Assembly: GCA_031273195.1 (NCBI GenBank) | Contig: JAISSJ010000096.1 | Span: 1-43,570 of the forward strand | From: Candidatus Fibrimonas sp. | Lineage (GTDB): Bacteria > Fibrobacterota > Fibrobacteria > Fibrobacterales > Fibrobacteraceae | Direction: 5' to 3' | Length of the DNA: 43,570 bases | Shown here: positions 32,712 to 41,358 of the stretch, one piece after another | Layout: every line of letters begins with the position of its first letter | Numbering within the stretch: the stretch's first letter is position 1 | Notes under the pieces: model-generated | The model's input: the letters and a program-made list of their open reading frames with translations, nothing else | What the model was told of the DNA's origin: nothing | Database searches by the model: none | Translations under genes and position numbers: made by a program

Positions 32712-33551
32712 TTATCTAATCTTTGGCATTCGGTGCTTTATCGCACGGTATTCCGTGCTTTGCAATTTTTCTTTCCAAGAAGCATCACTTGTTTTCTTTG
32801 ACAAATGGACAACTGCACACCAATAACGAATGCTGTTCGGTGCCCTTTTAGCGTAAAGCTGCTCGCTTTGCTTGTATATTGCGATCGTTTCTTCAGCCTT
32901 GCCCAGCTTGAAAAGCATATCCGCCTTCACTTGCAAAATCACGGGGTGCTCAGGATAGCGTTTCAACATGGCATTGGTTATATCCAAAGCCTGTTCGTAT
33001 TTTTTTTCCTTGTATAAAATCCATATAAGGGAGGTTCCGAAAATGGGGGCGTACATTTTGCTCTTCTCAAAACCGGTTTTCAAATCGGCCAAATAAATCT
33101 CCCTTTCGGAACGGACAAACGGAATCCAATCCGTGAGAGTTTCCCGGTAGTAACCGTAAATTGCATAAAACGCCTTTGAATCCACGTCTGAACGCAAAGC
33201 GAGATCCTTTGCAGCATCTTTTGTTTCGCTAAAGCCTTTTAGGGTATTGCCCAATCTATGATTTATAAAACCGATTTCAAAACGGCGCAACGGGTCCCAA
33301 AAACTGCTCGTTTTGCATCTTTTCAAAATAGACAGGGCGGAATCCAAATCAAGGGTATCTCCCAAGTCGTCATACCTGGTGACTAAAATAACGCCCTTTA
33401 ACACACATGCGCTGGAATCTTCTTTCGGGATTTTAGAAATTTCGCTAAAAGCCTTGCTGTAATCCGTTTTATACGCATATTCCAAAATTTCCTCTGCGGT
33501 AGCCGCGAAGGAAATTGAAGCGAAAAGCAGAATGAAAATATCAACTCTCAA
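32712..33551 (-). CDS. Exported TPR-like protein
   Basis: 279 residues. A short signal peptide (Ile-Phe-Ile-Leu-Leu-Phe-Ala-Ser-Ile-Ser-Phe-Ala-Ala-Thr-Ala) precedes helical repeats. The clearest TPR-like pair is Tyr-Glu-Gln-Ala-Leu-Asp-Ile and Tyr-Pro-Glu-His-Pro-Val-Ile-Leu-Gln-Val-Lys-Ala-Asp with Leu-Gly-Lys-Ala-Glu-Glu-Thr-Ile (about 185-230). The start appears to be TTG (33551), overlapping the stop of the upstream gene by 4 nt. No ATG lies nearby. A copy of the CTCAACT word found in rsmG spans the start. Function unknown, probably protein-protein contact in the periplasm. Confidence 0.65.
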   Translation of the reverse strand: MRVDIFILLFASISFAATAEEILEYAYKTDYSKAFSEISKIPKEDSSACVLKGVILVTRYDDLGDTLDLDSALSILKRCKTSSFWDPLRRFEIGFINHRLGNTLKGFSETKDAAKDLALRSDVDSKAFYAIYGYYRETLTDWIPFVRSEREIYLADLKTGFEKSKMYAPIFGTSLIWILYKEKKYEQALDITNAMLKRYPEHPVILQVKADMLFKLGKAEETIAIYKQSEQLYAKRAPNSIRYWCAVVHLSKKTSDASWKEKLQSTEYRAIKHRMPKIR

Positions 33552-34744
33552 CTAATAACCCAAAGGTGGTTCTCTATCCTAAGGCTAAAGCTACAAAAAA
33601 ATGCTTTTAATTTTGCTTTTTTTTTCTCTTTCTCGCTCTTAACCCAGCCATCTATATGAACGTTCTTTCCAATTCTGCTTATTTTAATAAAACAATCGCT
33701 TTCGTTTATGGTTTTTATGGTTTTTATCTCCGAGTGCATTCTAATATCCAAATCTATTTTCTTTACGGGGAATTTCTGCAATGCCCTGTAAATATTTTTT
33801 GGAGTGTCTCTAACGGAATAAAAACCGGTAATGAATACATCCTGGTTTTTCAGCTCAACATTGCAGCGGCAGATGTATATGCCGTTCCTTATCAATTCCT
33901 TGTATATCTCGGTTGAGCTTATATTGGATATCTCCAGGATTATACGCATAATAAAGCAGCGGGTTTGCGGAATTGAAGAAATTATTTTATTAAGTTCGCT
34001 CACAACATTAAAATTCGGAGCCAGACAATTCACATATAAAACCTTTGAACGCGAATATATCTGCAAGTTTTGCGAGTACGGCAAATCTCGGCACCGCCAT
34101 TTTGCATTTAATTCCAAAACCTCATCCGTTAAATAATAAAAGAGTTTTTCACAATGGTATTTTTCAATATCCCCGTTTTCATACTTGATAATAATATTTT
34201 GCCCGCCATTGAATTCCAAACCTATAACTTTGCCAATGCGCTCGGTGTTCGTATGGTAAATTTGGTCGCCTATGCGGGCATTTTGGGAATTTTGCGGGAA
34301 CAATCTGTAAAACACATTGGCATTTTGCTCCACAACCGGTTGAGATTCAAGCTGGATTTCAATTTTTTCTTTTTTTTGATTTATAAGCGTTATTTGTGGC
34401 AATGAACCGGAAATTCTATTCATGCTGTCAACTGCGCACAATTTATACTCCGGATGGAAAACCATATCGCCGGTCTCCAAGTTCGCCATTCCCCAAATTT
34501 TACAAAGCCCAAGCGTTGGTTCTTCTTGCAATTCCAAGAATTCGTTTGTGGCGTAAATCACCGTATCGTTGCATTCTTCGCATTTGCAAAACAGGGGTTT
34601 ATTCGGCGGGATTTCGCTTTTGCCATAGGTTTTATCGTACTTTTCCTGAGAAAATACCTTGAATTTTCTTATATGCGCACATTTTTGGCAGAATATTTCA
34701 CTGTCAAAAAAATGTATGGGAAAAAGCGATGCCTCAGTTGACAC
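33548..34744 (-). CDS. Hypothetical protein with N-terminal zinc ribbon
   Basis: 398 residues. Two Cys pairs near the start (Cys-Gln-Lys-Cys at about 19-22 and Cys-Lys-Cys-Glu-Glu-Cys at about 53-58) suggest a zinc ribbon. The centre (about 160-200) has a short beta segment (Ile-Gly-Lys-Val-Ile-Gly-Leu-Glu-Phe-Asn-Gly) like a KOW/SH3-type fold. The C-terminal 150 residues alternate beta strands and helices without a recognised family. The start is GTG (34744), overlapping the gltX stop by 11 nt. It is probably cotranscribed with gltX. Confidence 0.6.
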   Translation of the reverse strand: MSTEASLFPIHFFDSEIFCQKCAHIRKFKVFSQEKYDKTYGKSEIPPNKPLFCKCEECNDTVIYATNEFLELQEEPTLGLCKIWGMANLETGDMVFHPEYKLCAVDSMNRISGSLPQITLINQKKEKIEIQLESQPVVEQNANVFYRLFPQNSQNARIGDQIYHTNTERIGKVIGLEFNGGQNIIIKYENGDIEKYHCEKLFYYLTDEVLELNAKWRCRDLPYSQNLQIYSRSKVLYVNCLAPNFNVVSELNKIISSIPQTRCFIMRIILEISNISSTEIYKELIRNGIYICRCNVELKNQDVFITGFYSVRDTPKNIYRALQKFPVKKIDLDIRMHSEIKTIKTINESDCFIKISRIGKNVHIDGWVKSEKEKKKAKLKAFFCSFSLRIENHLWVIS

Positions 34745-36122
34745 GGCGCAACCTGAAAATACATTCTTCCTTGCCTAGACATTCCAAAATCTCCCAAAGC
34801 CCGGGGCCTGCGCCAACACCGCTAACAGCAAGCCTTACCGGCTGCGCAAGCATTCCCAGCTTAATTCCGCCATCTTCGCAAACTTTAGCAAATGCGGCTT
34901 CAATATTTTTTATGCTGAATTCTTCGCTTGAAATTTTTTCCAGTTCCTTTAAAACCAATTTTATATGCTCCGGGCTTTGCTCTGTCCAGTATTTTGCATA
35001 GGCCTTTTCGTCTTCGCATTTTGCGGGTCGTTCAAAAAAGTATTTGGACATCGCAGGGAGTTCGGTTGTGAATTTCAAGCGGGGCTTTAACAGGGCGGCC
35101 ACTTTCAAAAATTTATTTTCGTCCGTTTCGCTTGGATAAAGTTTTTTCAATTCTTCCGCAAAAAAGGAATCAGGGAGCAGTCTAATATGCATACCATTCA
35201 TCCATTCCAGTTTTTTTTCGTCAAAGGCCACTGCCTTCGGGTGAATGCGTTCCAGAGAAAACGCCTCTATCATCTCCTTTAAACTCATCACTTCCCTGTC
35301 GTCTCCGGGGCTCCAGCCCAAAAGGGAAAGGAAGTTCACAAGGGCGTGAGGCAAATAACCCAAATCCCTGAAATCCCCTACGGATGCGGCTCCCTTGCGC
35401 TTGGAGAGTTTTCCTCCCCCAGGTGCCAAAATCACAGGCAGGTGGCAAAAAAGCGGAGCTTTCCAGCCAAATGCGTTATACAGCAAAACGTGCTTGGGGG
35501 TGCTGCTTATCCATTCATCGCCTCTCAACACGTGGCTCGTTTGCATATAGTGGTCGTCCACAACGCTTGCCAAATGGTAGGTTGGGAATTTATCCCTCTT
35601 CAAAAGAACAAGGTCATCTAAATCCTTGTTCGGGGTTTCTATTTCGCCCCTGATTAGGTCGCTGAATTTTGTTATGCCATCCGGCGGGGATTTGAACCTT
35701 ATCACAAATTTTTCCCCGGCTTCAATTCTTTTTTTTGCTTCGCTCTGCGGTAAATCCCTGCAATGGCGGTCGTAGCCGTGTTCCAGGGTTTGTAGGCGTT
35801 CTTCCGTGCAAAAGCAGTAGTAGGCGTTGCCGTTGTTTATGAGTTGTTGCGCTGCCTTGCCGTAAATTTCCAGACGTTCGCTTTGAAAATAAGGGCCTTC
35901 GTCCCAGCCCAGACCCAGCCATTCAAGGTCGCGCAGCAAATCCTTCAGGGCTTGCTCGTTATATCTTTTGCGGTCAGTATCTTCTATTCGCAGGTAGAAG
36001 GTTCCGCCGGCAGCTTTTGCAAAGAGGTAGTTGTAAATAGCAGTACGAGCACCGCCAACGTGCAAATAGCCCGTTGGGCTCGGCGCAAAACGAACCCTCA
36101 CCTGTTCAGAAGCAATTCCCAT
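34734..36122 (-). CDS. gltX: Glutamate--tRNA ligase
   Basis: Class I aminoacyl-tRNA synthetase of 462 residues. Signature regions: Ala-Pro-Ser-Pro-Thr-Gly-Tyr-Leu-His-Val-Gly-Gly (HIGH type, about 12-23), Arg-Ile-Glu-Asp-Thr-Asp, and Lys-Leu-Ser-Lys-Arg-Lys-Gly (KMSKS type). The stretch Cys-Phe-Cys-Thr-Glu-Glu-x10-Tyr-Asp-x-His-Cys recalls the zinc site of the bacterial enzyme. The start ATG (36122) lies 11 nt after the 3' end of tRNA-Leu, so both are probably transcribed together. Confidence 0.95.
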   Translation of the reverse strand: MGIASEQVRVRFAPSPTGYLHVGGARTAIYNYLFAKAAGGTFYLRIEDTDRKRYNEQALKDLLRDLEWLGLGWDEGPYFQSERLEIYGKAAQQLINNGNAYYCFCTEERLQTLEHGYDRHCRDLPQSEAKKRIEAGEKFVIRFKSPPDGITKFSDLIRGEIETPNKDLDDLVLLKRDKFPTYHLASVVDDHYMQTSHVLRGDEWISSTPKHVLLYNAFGWKAPLFCHLPVILAPGGGKLSKRKGAASVGDFRDLGYLPHALVNFLSLLGWSPGDDREVMSLKEMIEAFSLERIHPKAVAFDEKKLEWMNGMHIRLLPDSFFAEELKKLYPSETDENKFLKVAALLKPRLKFTTELPAMSKYFFERPAKCEDEKAYAKYWTEQSPEHIKLVLKELEKISSEEFSIKNIEAAFAKVCEDGGIKLGMLAQPVRLAVSGVGAGPGLWEILECLGKEECIFRLRRVN

Positions 36123-36133
36123 TATAAACTTTA

Positions 36134-36217
36134 TGCGGTCGAAAGGACTTGAACCTTCATTCCCTTGCGGGAGTCAGCACCTCAAGCTGATGCGTCTACC
36201 AATTCCGCCACGACCGC
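36134..36217 (-). tRNA. tRNA-Leu (anticodon GAG)
   Basis: On the minus strand the acceptor arms GCGGTCG and CGACCGC pair over 7 bp, with discriminator A. The D arm holds GTGGCGGAATTGGTAGACGC. The anticodon stem TCAGC/GCTGA encloses TTGAGGT, so the anticodon is GAG (reads CUC/CUU). A long variable arm (CTCCCGCAAGGGAAT) is typical of tRNA-Leu, and the T arm holds GGTTCAAGTCC. CCA is not encoded. No duplicate of its 3' end was seen nearby, so there is no sign of an integrated element. Confidence 0.95.
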
Positions 36218-36243
36218 TGATTTGGTTAGGGTTAGAATATAGA

Positions 36244-36272
36244 AATATTAAAAAAATGCAGAAAAGTGTCAA
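36244..36272 (-). promoter_or_regulatory. Promoter of tRNA-Leu-gltX
   Basis: TTGACA (36272-36267) and AATATT (36249-36244) are 17 nt apart on the minus strand. The expected start is near 36237, 20 nt before the tRNA 5' end. A second TATATT lies a few nt closer to the tRNA. Confidence 0.6.
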
Positions 36273-36356
36273 CAGTTGTTTGCAAAATGCAGAAAGTCAA
36301 ATTTTTTCCCCCGTTTTCTCCGTCTAATGGGTAACAAACAAAACGGAGGATTTCCT

Positions 36357-37259
36357 ATGTTGGCAAACTCAGGCGAAACTGCGACCAACCGCAAGTACAA
36401 GAACAGTGTGTTCACAGAACTTTTCGGTACACCCGAAAAAGCACTGGAACTATACAACGCTATTAGTGGCAAAAACTATCCGCCAGGCACCAAAGTCAAA
36501 ATAGTGACACTTTCGGATGCTCTTTATATGGAGCAACTGAACGACATCGCTTTTGTGATAGATGGCAAATTGGTGGTATTAGTAGAGCATCAATCTTCTA
36601 TAAACGAGAACATGCCGCTCAGGATGCTCGTATATATGTCTCGTGAATATGAGTTGCTCACGGATCGCAAGGCTTTATACATGGAGCATAAAATCAAAAT
36701 TCCTTCTCCTGAATTTGTAGTTTTGTACAATGGCGAGAAGGAGATGGCCGATTTCAAGGAAATGAGGTTGTCTGATTCTTTTGAGCTTGCGCAGGACTTT
36801 CCCAATCTTGACCTTGTTGTTAAGGTTTACAATATCAACAAGGGCCGGAATGCGGAGATGGCGGCGAAAAGTTCATCTCTTAGCGGTTATGAGGAGTTCA
36901 TAGCGGCGATTAGGGAGAACCTTAAGGCTATGAGCTTGAAGGAAGCGGTTAAGGTTGCGATAAGAAGTTGTATTAGCAAGAATATTTTGGTAGAGTTTTT
37001 AACAGAGCATGGCTCGGAGGTAGAGAATATGTTGTTCCATAAGTGGAATATGGATGAGGCCCTTGAGGTCAGGTTTGAGGAAGGCATAGAGGAAGGCGTG
37101 GAAAAAGGTATTACCATTGGTGAGACTAGAGGCATTGCCCTTGGCGAGACCAAAGGCCTTCTGCATACGGCTCGTAATATGAAGGCTAAGGGCTTTAACA
37201 CTGCCGTGATTTGCGAGATTACCGGGTTGTCGGAGGCGGAGGTTGAGGGGTTGGATTGA
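36357..37259 (+). CDS. Rpn-family recombination-promoting nuclease / putative transposase
   Basis: 300 residues. The PD-(D/E)xK nuclease fold of the Rpn (YhgA-like) family: Lys-Asn-Ser-Val-Phe near the start, then Leu-Asn-Asp-Ile-Ala-Phe-Val-Ile-Asp-Gly-Lys-Leu-Val-Val-Leu-Val-Glu-His-Gln-Ser-Ser-Ile with the Asp, Glu and Gln active-site residues. The C terminus has the usual Glu-Glu-Gly-Ile-Glu-Glu-Gly-Val-Glu-Lys-Gly repeats and a small helix-turn-helix-like end. I use the ATG at 36357 with ACGGAGGA upstream. The last 50 nt of the gene are duplicated 680 bp downstream. Confidence 0.88.
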   Translation: MLANSGETATNRKYKNSVFTELFGTPEKALELYNAISGKNYPPGTKVKIVTLSDALYMEQLNDIAFVIDGKLVVLVEHQSSINENMPLRMLVYMSREYELLTDRKALYMEHKIKIPSPEFVVLYNGEKEMADFKEMRLSDSFELAQDFPNLDLVVKVYNINKGRNAEMAAKSSSLSGYEEFIAAIRENLKAMSLKEAVKVAIRSCISKNILVEFLTEHGSEVENMLFHKWNMDEALEVRFEEGIEEGVEKGITIGETRGIALGETKGLLHTARNMKAKGFNTAVICEITGLSEAEVEGLD

Positions 37260-37944
37260 GGCGGCTTAGTATTTTTATATATTCCTTAAAAAAGGAGTTT
37301 TTATGAATGATAATTTTGATTGGGATATGTCCGAGGCATATAAGAGGTATGTGAACTCTAAGCCTTCTACTGTACAAAATGAAAGAATAAGGCCTGATGG
37401 CCAAGACATCTTTGAGTGGTTGCTTGAAGACAAAGAACTAATCCATCAAACAGACAAGGATATTAGAGCGGCAGGTTTTGTATAGAGGAAAAATCTGCCA
37501 AGTTAAAGGAATGGATTTGGGAGAGTGATTCCGAAATTCCAAGGAACAGGCTTTCTGTTTCAAATGACTGTATTTTAAACATTATAGATTTGGTGGAACG
37601 CCGCAGAGTGTATTTTCATGTATTCCACGGAATAAATATGTCCGAGTGGAACGAAATGGCATTATTTTGAAATACCGTCATCAAATGCAAAATCTAGAAC
37701 GGCAAATGAAGTAAATGCGATATTGGCCGTTAGAATGCTTTATAACACAGCGAACAAAATACGCCAAAATAAGGGAAAAGGCCGAATCGGGTTGTCTTGC
37801 ATAAGTAACCTTGCTCATGCTTTTAGATATAGAGATTTAAGTAAAGAAGCGGTTATGGCAATATTTGAGGCGTTGATTGAAAAGTAGAGTTTGCGAGATT
37901 ACCGGGTTGTCGGAGGCGGAGGTTGAGGGGTTGGATTGAGGCGG
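37210..37944 (+). repeat. 55-bp perfect direct repeats (37210-37264 and 37890-37944) flanking a 625-bp segment
   Basis: Both copies begin TTTGCGAGATTACCGGGTTG and end TTGGATTGAGGCGG with no mismatch. The first copy is the last 50 nt of the Rpn gene plus 5 nt; the second has only that fragment. The 625 bp between them hold the decayed gene at 37303-37887. The arrangement could arise by tandem duplication and deletion, or by insertion of the segment with a long target duplication. Confidence 0.9.
37303..37887 (+). pseudogene. Decayed unknown gene with two frameshifts in T4 tracts
   Basis: AAAAAAGGAG precedes the ATG at 37303. The first frame gives 60 residues (begins Met-Asn-Asp-Asn-Phe-Asp-Trp-Asp, ends at 37485). 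Adding one T at the run before the stop leads into Cys-Ile-Glu-Glu-Lys-Ser-Ala-Lys-Leu-Lys-Glu-Trp and on to Asn-Met-Ser-Glu-Trp-Asn-Glu-Met-Ala-Leu-Phe. Removing one T from a second TTTT run leads into Glu-Ile-Pro-Ser-Ser-Asn-Ala-Lys, ending Phe-Glu-Ala-Leu-Ile-Glu-Lys at 37887. The joined product would be about 195 residues. I do not know the family. Both breaks are in T runs. Confidence 0.6.
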
Positions 37945-37960
37945 ATTGTGAGCGACATAA

Positions 37961-40339
37961 TCATCTTCGCATTGCCTGGTTAATAAAAGCTTGTCCTGTA
38001 ATCACGATATTAACGGTCACATATTTTACGTCGCTTTTAGACGGCAATATGTTATATCGCACATCAATATAGATTCCGCCATCGGAAACTAATCCTGTTC
38101 CAACTGAGAATACAGGTGCCCAAGTCCCTGACCCTGAAACTTCATCGCCACTCTTCGTTTCTGAATAATAGTCACCATAATAACCTATGCCGGCACCTCC
38201 CGATAGGTACCAGGCATTCACCGGATATAATCTTGCAAAAGCACTAATCTTAAACAAAGCAGCCATTGAAGTACTATCAGTGATGGCATCGGGGTATATT
38301 TTTTTAATCCCGTCAACAGAAATTAAACCCAAATCTATATTTAGCCCAATGCGAAAAAGATCAACGCCTCCTTCGCCGCCGAAAGAGAAAAGACCTCCTT
38401 TTCCTGAATAGGGAAAATCTTTAGAGCCCATAAAAAATGCACCGCCTAAGCTAAGAAAGGGCGTCCCACGCCAAGAGGTTTGATCCGTTTTACTCATCGA
38501 TACCTTCTTTTTTTCGATTTTCGGCTCTTCCCTCCTTTGCTGTTCCCGTTCCGGTCGCTCCCGTTCCCACCGCTCTCGCTCCTGCCGCTGTTCTTGCCGT
38601 TCCTGCCACTCTTGCCGCTGCTGCTCCAGCCGCTCTTGCCTTTCTCTCTCTTGATCCTGTTGCTGCTGCTCAAGCATTGCCGTCTCTTCTTCTGATAAAG
38701 TTAATGTCCAATCTGAACCGTAGTAAGTATACATCCCCGCTCTGCGTTCCTGCCAGCCGTATCTGCTATAGTTTCTGTTGTAAAACTCGGAGAATTTATT
38801 GTCAAATGCATTTTCATGCACTTCAACATTTTCACCAATGATTATACTGGTAATGCCTCTATATCTAAACGCACCATCTCCAATGGAAGTAACCGGCTCG
38901 TTCCAAATACTGTCGGGAATCACGAGTTCATTGCCTTTTCCGTTATACCCAATTATCCTGCCCCTGCCCATTCTGAAAAGAACATAACTGTCCCACTCCG
39001 CCTCGGATATAGCCTTTACCTGCAAAACCCTGGTTCTAGCCGCAGCATTGGCCTCAATGTTGTTCACGCTTTCTATCCGTATGGTAATCCTGTCGGTTAT
39101 GTCATCCGCCTTGACGCTTGCGAATTCAACCTTCTTTCTGTCATCATCGGAAATGGAAATTTGAGGGCGGCCATATCTGTTAAATCCCCACTGACCTCTG
39201 GATTCAAAGCTAGTCCTGCCGATTACTTTGCCTTTGTCGTTCAACAACTCGGCAACAATAGAAAAAGTTTTCCTTTTGCTTTCAAAAGGCTCAAGCTCGG
39301 TCACACCTCTCCACGGCCAACTATCCAATCCCCAGTCCCTTTTTCTTTTCGTGGCGTCAAGCCCGTCATATACCGCCTGCAATGCCTTCTCAACCGAGGA
39401 TAGCCAGACCCAAGCCCCCGATGCACGAAGGTTTGTGTTTATGCTTAAAGTCTGGGTTTCGGTTTCGTAATCAATCTCGCCCGGTGTGATTTTGGTTGAG
39501 TAGAACAGGGTGTAAGGAAGAGGGTTTGTCTTGAACAGGTTATCGAAAAACTGCTCCGCTTCCTTCAGCCGTGCAACCCAGTCACGCCGCCACAATATGT
39601 CGTTGCGGGTGTCTGCTCCTATGTTTCCGCTTGAGATATTTGCCGCCATCACCGAAGACCTGTTCGCCGCTTCAAGCATGGCGGGGTCAAGGGCTGCCGC
39701 TTGATAGAAGTAGCTCAACGCCGCCACTTCGGTGCCCTGCCTTTTGGCTACTATGCCTCGTGCAAGTGCTTCTTCCGCTTGTATCCGAGCGATGTTTGCC
39801 GTCTGTTTCAATTCCGCAAGTGCTGTGCCTGTCAAGTCCACGCCCAACTGTTTAAGCAAATCTGCAGATGCCTCTTTAATCGCAGAATGGTTCTCCAATG
39901 CGGCGGCGGACACGGGCTGGGAATACGATGCTTTTCGCTCCCCGCTTTGCAAGTTCGTCACGGAAAGCTCAAGCATGAAGGCATTGGGGGTTTTTATTAT
40001 TGTTCCGCTGAGAATGTGGCTGGCGTTGGTGAGGTTGCCGATTTTGATGCGGTCTGCGTCCGAGTAATGCCCAGACATGGATTCTTTCCATTCCTCAAAT
40101 ACCTTTTCAAGGTTCTGGCGGTCTATGATGGTCATGTCCGAATACTTGCTGAAATCCGTGTAAATAACGTTTTGGACTACAGAAAGCGTCCATTTATCAT
40201 TTTGCGAAATCCCCTTGCCTTCCGGCTCAAGCACCGCAAGCCGGATTCCCTTCCCGCCGTCCCCGGTCCAGTACTGCTGTGCGAAAGCCGGGCCGCAAAA
40301 TATGCATAGTGCAGCAATAACTATAATGTTTCTCTTCAT
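37961..40339 (-). CDS. Exported mosaic protein: CsgG-like N terminus, LRR-like patch, Gln/Arg/Glu coiled coil, beta-barrel-like C terminus
   Basis: 792 residues. A signal peptide (1-20) is followed by a CsgG/TolB-N-like domain (about 30-180; Leu-Ala-Val-Leu-Glu-Pro then Ile-Ile-Asp-Arg-Gln-Asn-Leu-Glu-Lys-Val). A helical middle follows, then an unclassified beta region. A BspA-type leucine-rich patch comes next (Leu-Val-Ile-Pro-Asp-Ser-Ile, Val-Thr-Ser-Ile-Gly-Asp-Gly-Ala-Phe). An extreme Glu/Arg/Gln run (about 565-615) precedes a C-terminal domain of about 160 residues with alternating strands, like an OmpA/OmpW-type barrel. It may sense or scaffold at the outer membrane. The LPP20-like gene lies directly upstream (11 nt) and is probably cotranscribed. 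Confidence 0.7.
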   Translation of the reverse strand: MKRNIIVIAALCIFCGPAFAQQYWTGDGGKGIRLAVLEPEGKGISQNDKWTLSVVQNVIYTDFSKYSDMTIIDRQNLEKVFEEWKESMSGHYSDADRIKIGNLTNASHILSGTIIKTPNAFMLELSVTNLQSGERKASYSQPVSAAALENHSAIKEASADLLKQLGVDLTGTALAELKQTANIARIQAEEALARGIVAKRQGTEVAALSYFYQAAALDPAMLEAANRSSVMAANISSGNIGADTRNDILWRRDWVARLKEAEQFFDNLFKTNPLPYTLFYSTKITPGEIDYETETQTLSINTNLRASGAWVWLSSVEKALQAVYDGLDATKRKRDWGLDSWPWRGVTELEPFESKRKTFSIVAELLNDKGKVIGRTSFESRGQWGFNRYGRPQISISDDDRKKVEFASVKADDITDRITIRIESVNNIEANAAARTRVLQVKAISEAEWDSYVLFRMGRGRIIGYNGKGNELVIPDSIWNEPVTSIGDGAFRYRGITSIIIGENVEVHENAFDNKFSEFYNRNYSRYGWQERRAGMYTYYGSDWTLTLSEEETAMLEQQQQDQERERQERLEQQRQEWQERQEQRQERERWERERPEREQQRREEPKIEKKKVSMSKTDQTSWRGTPFLSLGGAFFMGSKDFPYSGKGGLFSFGGEGGVDLFRIGLNIDLGLISVDGIKKIYPDAITDSTSMAALFKISAFARLYPVNAWYLSGGAGIGYYGDYYSETKSGDEVSGSGTWAPVFSVGTGLVSDGGIYIDVRYNILPSKSDVKYVTVNIVITGQAFINQAMRR

Positions 40340-40350
40340 AGAACTCTCCT

Positions 40351-41358
40351 TTAGTTTTCCAAAAACTTATCCTTCACTTTTGCCCACACTTCGGGGACAA
40401 CCGATTTGAACGCCTCCTGCTCCGCTTTCTCGGCGTTCAAGGCTCCTTCCTTTTGTCCGTTGACGGTAATTAAAGTTTCGTTTTTGCCTGTTCTTGCATT
40501 GGTCAGAGCAACTTTCACGCAAGCATTGGCGTAGTGGAAATATCCGGCTGCCGTCGCATTGCAAACCTTGCCGTCTATCTTTAGAATGTAACCCGCCTCG
40601 TTTTCATCTTCCGTTATTGTGATGTTGTTTTCGGAGAGGAATGTTTGCAAACCCGATACAATAATATCCGTTCCGGTGACAAACACCAGCATGGCGTCTC
40701 CGGCTTGCAGGGAGGCAATCTCGTTCAGAAGCTCGTTTATGCGTTCGCCTTGGGAGCGCTTGGCGCCGTTTTGGGAGTCAACGATTAGCAGCAATGACCT
40801 GTAGTAGGCGGTGGAGTCTATGAATTTTTTGCTGCCGTCCAGCTTTTCAAGGGCTTCTTTTCTTTTGTCAAGTTCTAGCAACTGCTTGGAAAAGTCTATG
40901 CTGCGTTGGGATTCGTTCAGGTAGAATTCTATGCGGGTGGCGTAGTAATCGGCCAAGTCAGATTTTCGGACGGCGGAGAAGGCGTAGATGATGTTGTTTT
41001 TTGCGTCGTAGTGTGAGTGGGTTTGGGCTTTGGCTATTTCCGCATTGGTGGAGACTTGTATTGTTTGGGCGTAGTTTTGGTCTATGGTTTCACTTTTGTT
41101 GCTGCTTGTCATTTTTGTCTTTGAGGTTGAGGTTCCGCTTATGCGGATGTTTATGCTTTCTATGAGCCTTTTTTGGGCTTCTTTTTCTATGGCTTGGTAG
41201 GTTTCGGAATTGGGTTGGCTTTTTATGTTGTCCCTTGCGAAGCCCGTGTACCAATCCGTGTTTGGGTAACGGGTGGTACGCCAGGACTCGTCAATCCATT
41301 GCGGGGTGGAGTTCTGGGCTAGAACGGGAAGGGTGAAGAGCAGGATTAGGAGAGGCAT
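40351..41358 (-). CDS. LPP20-like exported protein
   Basis: 335 residues. A short signal (Met-Pro-Leu-Leu-Ile-Leu-Leu-Phe-Thr-Leu-Pro-Val-Leu-Ala) is followed by Pro-Gln-Trp-Ile-Asp and a region with Tyr-Thr-Gly-Phe-Ala and Ala-Gln-Lys-Arg-Leu-Ile-Glu-Ser-Ile-Asn-Ile. These are features of LPP20/DUF400-type proteins (about 1-150). The C-terminal part has Gln-Ala-Gly-Asp-Ala-Met-Leu-Val-Phe-Val-Thr-Gly and Gly-Lys-Val-Cys-Asn-Ala-Thr. The ATG at 41358 has only a weak ribosome-binding site. A good one precedes a 19-codon ORF (41346-41405) overlapping this start, so either coupling or a frameshift in the signal peptide is likely. Confidence 0.65.
   Translation of the reverse strand: MPLLILLFTLPVLAQNSTPQWIDESWRTTRYPNTDWYTGFARDNIKSQPNSETYQAIEKEAQKRLIESINIRISGTSTSKTKMTSSNKSETIDQNYAQTIQVSTNAEIAKAQTHSHYDAKNNIIYAFSAVRKSDLADYYATRIEFYLNESQRSIDFSKQLLELDKRKEALEKLDGSKKFIDSTAYYRSLLLIVDSQNGAKRSQGERINELLNEIASLQAGDAMLVFVTGTDIIVSGLQTFLSENNITITEDENEAGYILKIDGKVCNATAAGYFHYANACVKVALTNARTGKNETLITVNGQKEGALNAEKAEQEAFKSVVPEVWAKVKDKFLEN

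Noticed and set aside
36134-36217. tRNA-Leu as attachment site of an integrated element with the Rpn gene
   Set aside because: No integrase and no copy of the tRNA 3' end were seen in the following 8 kb.
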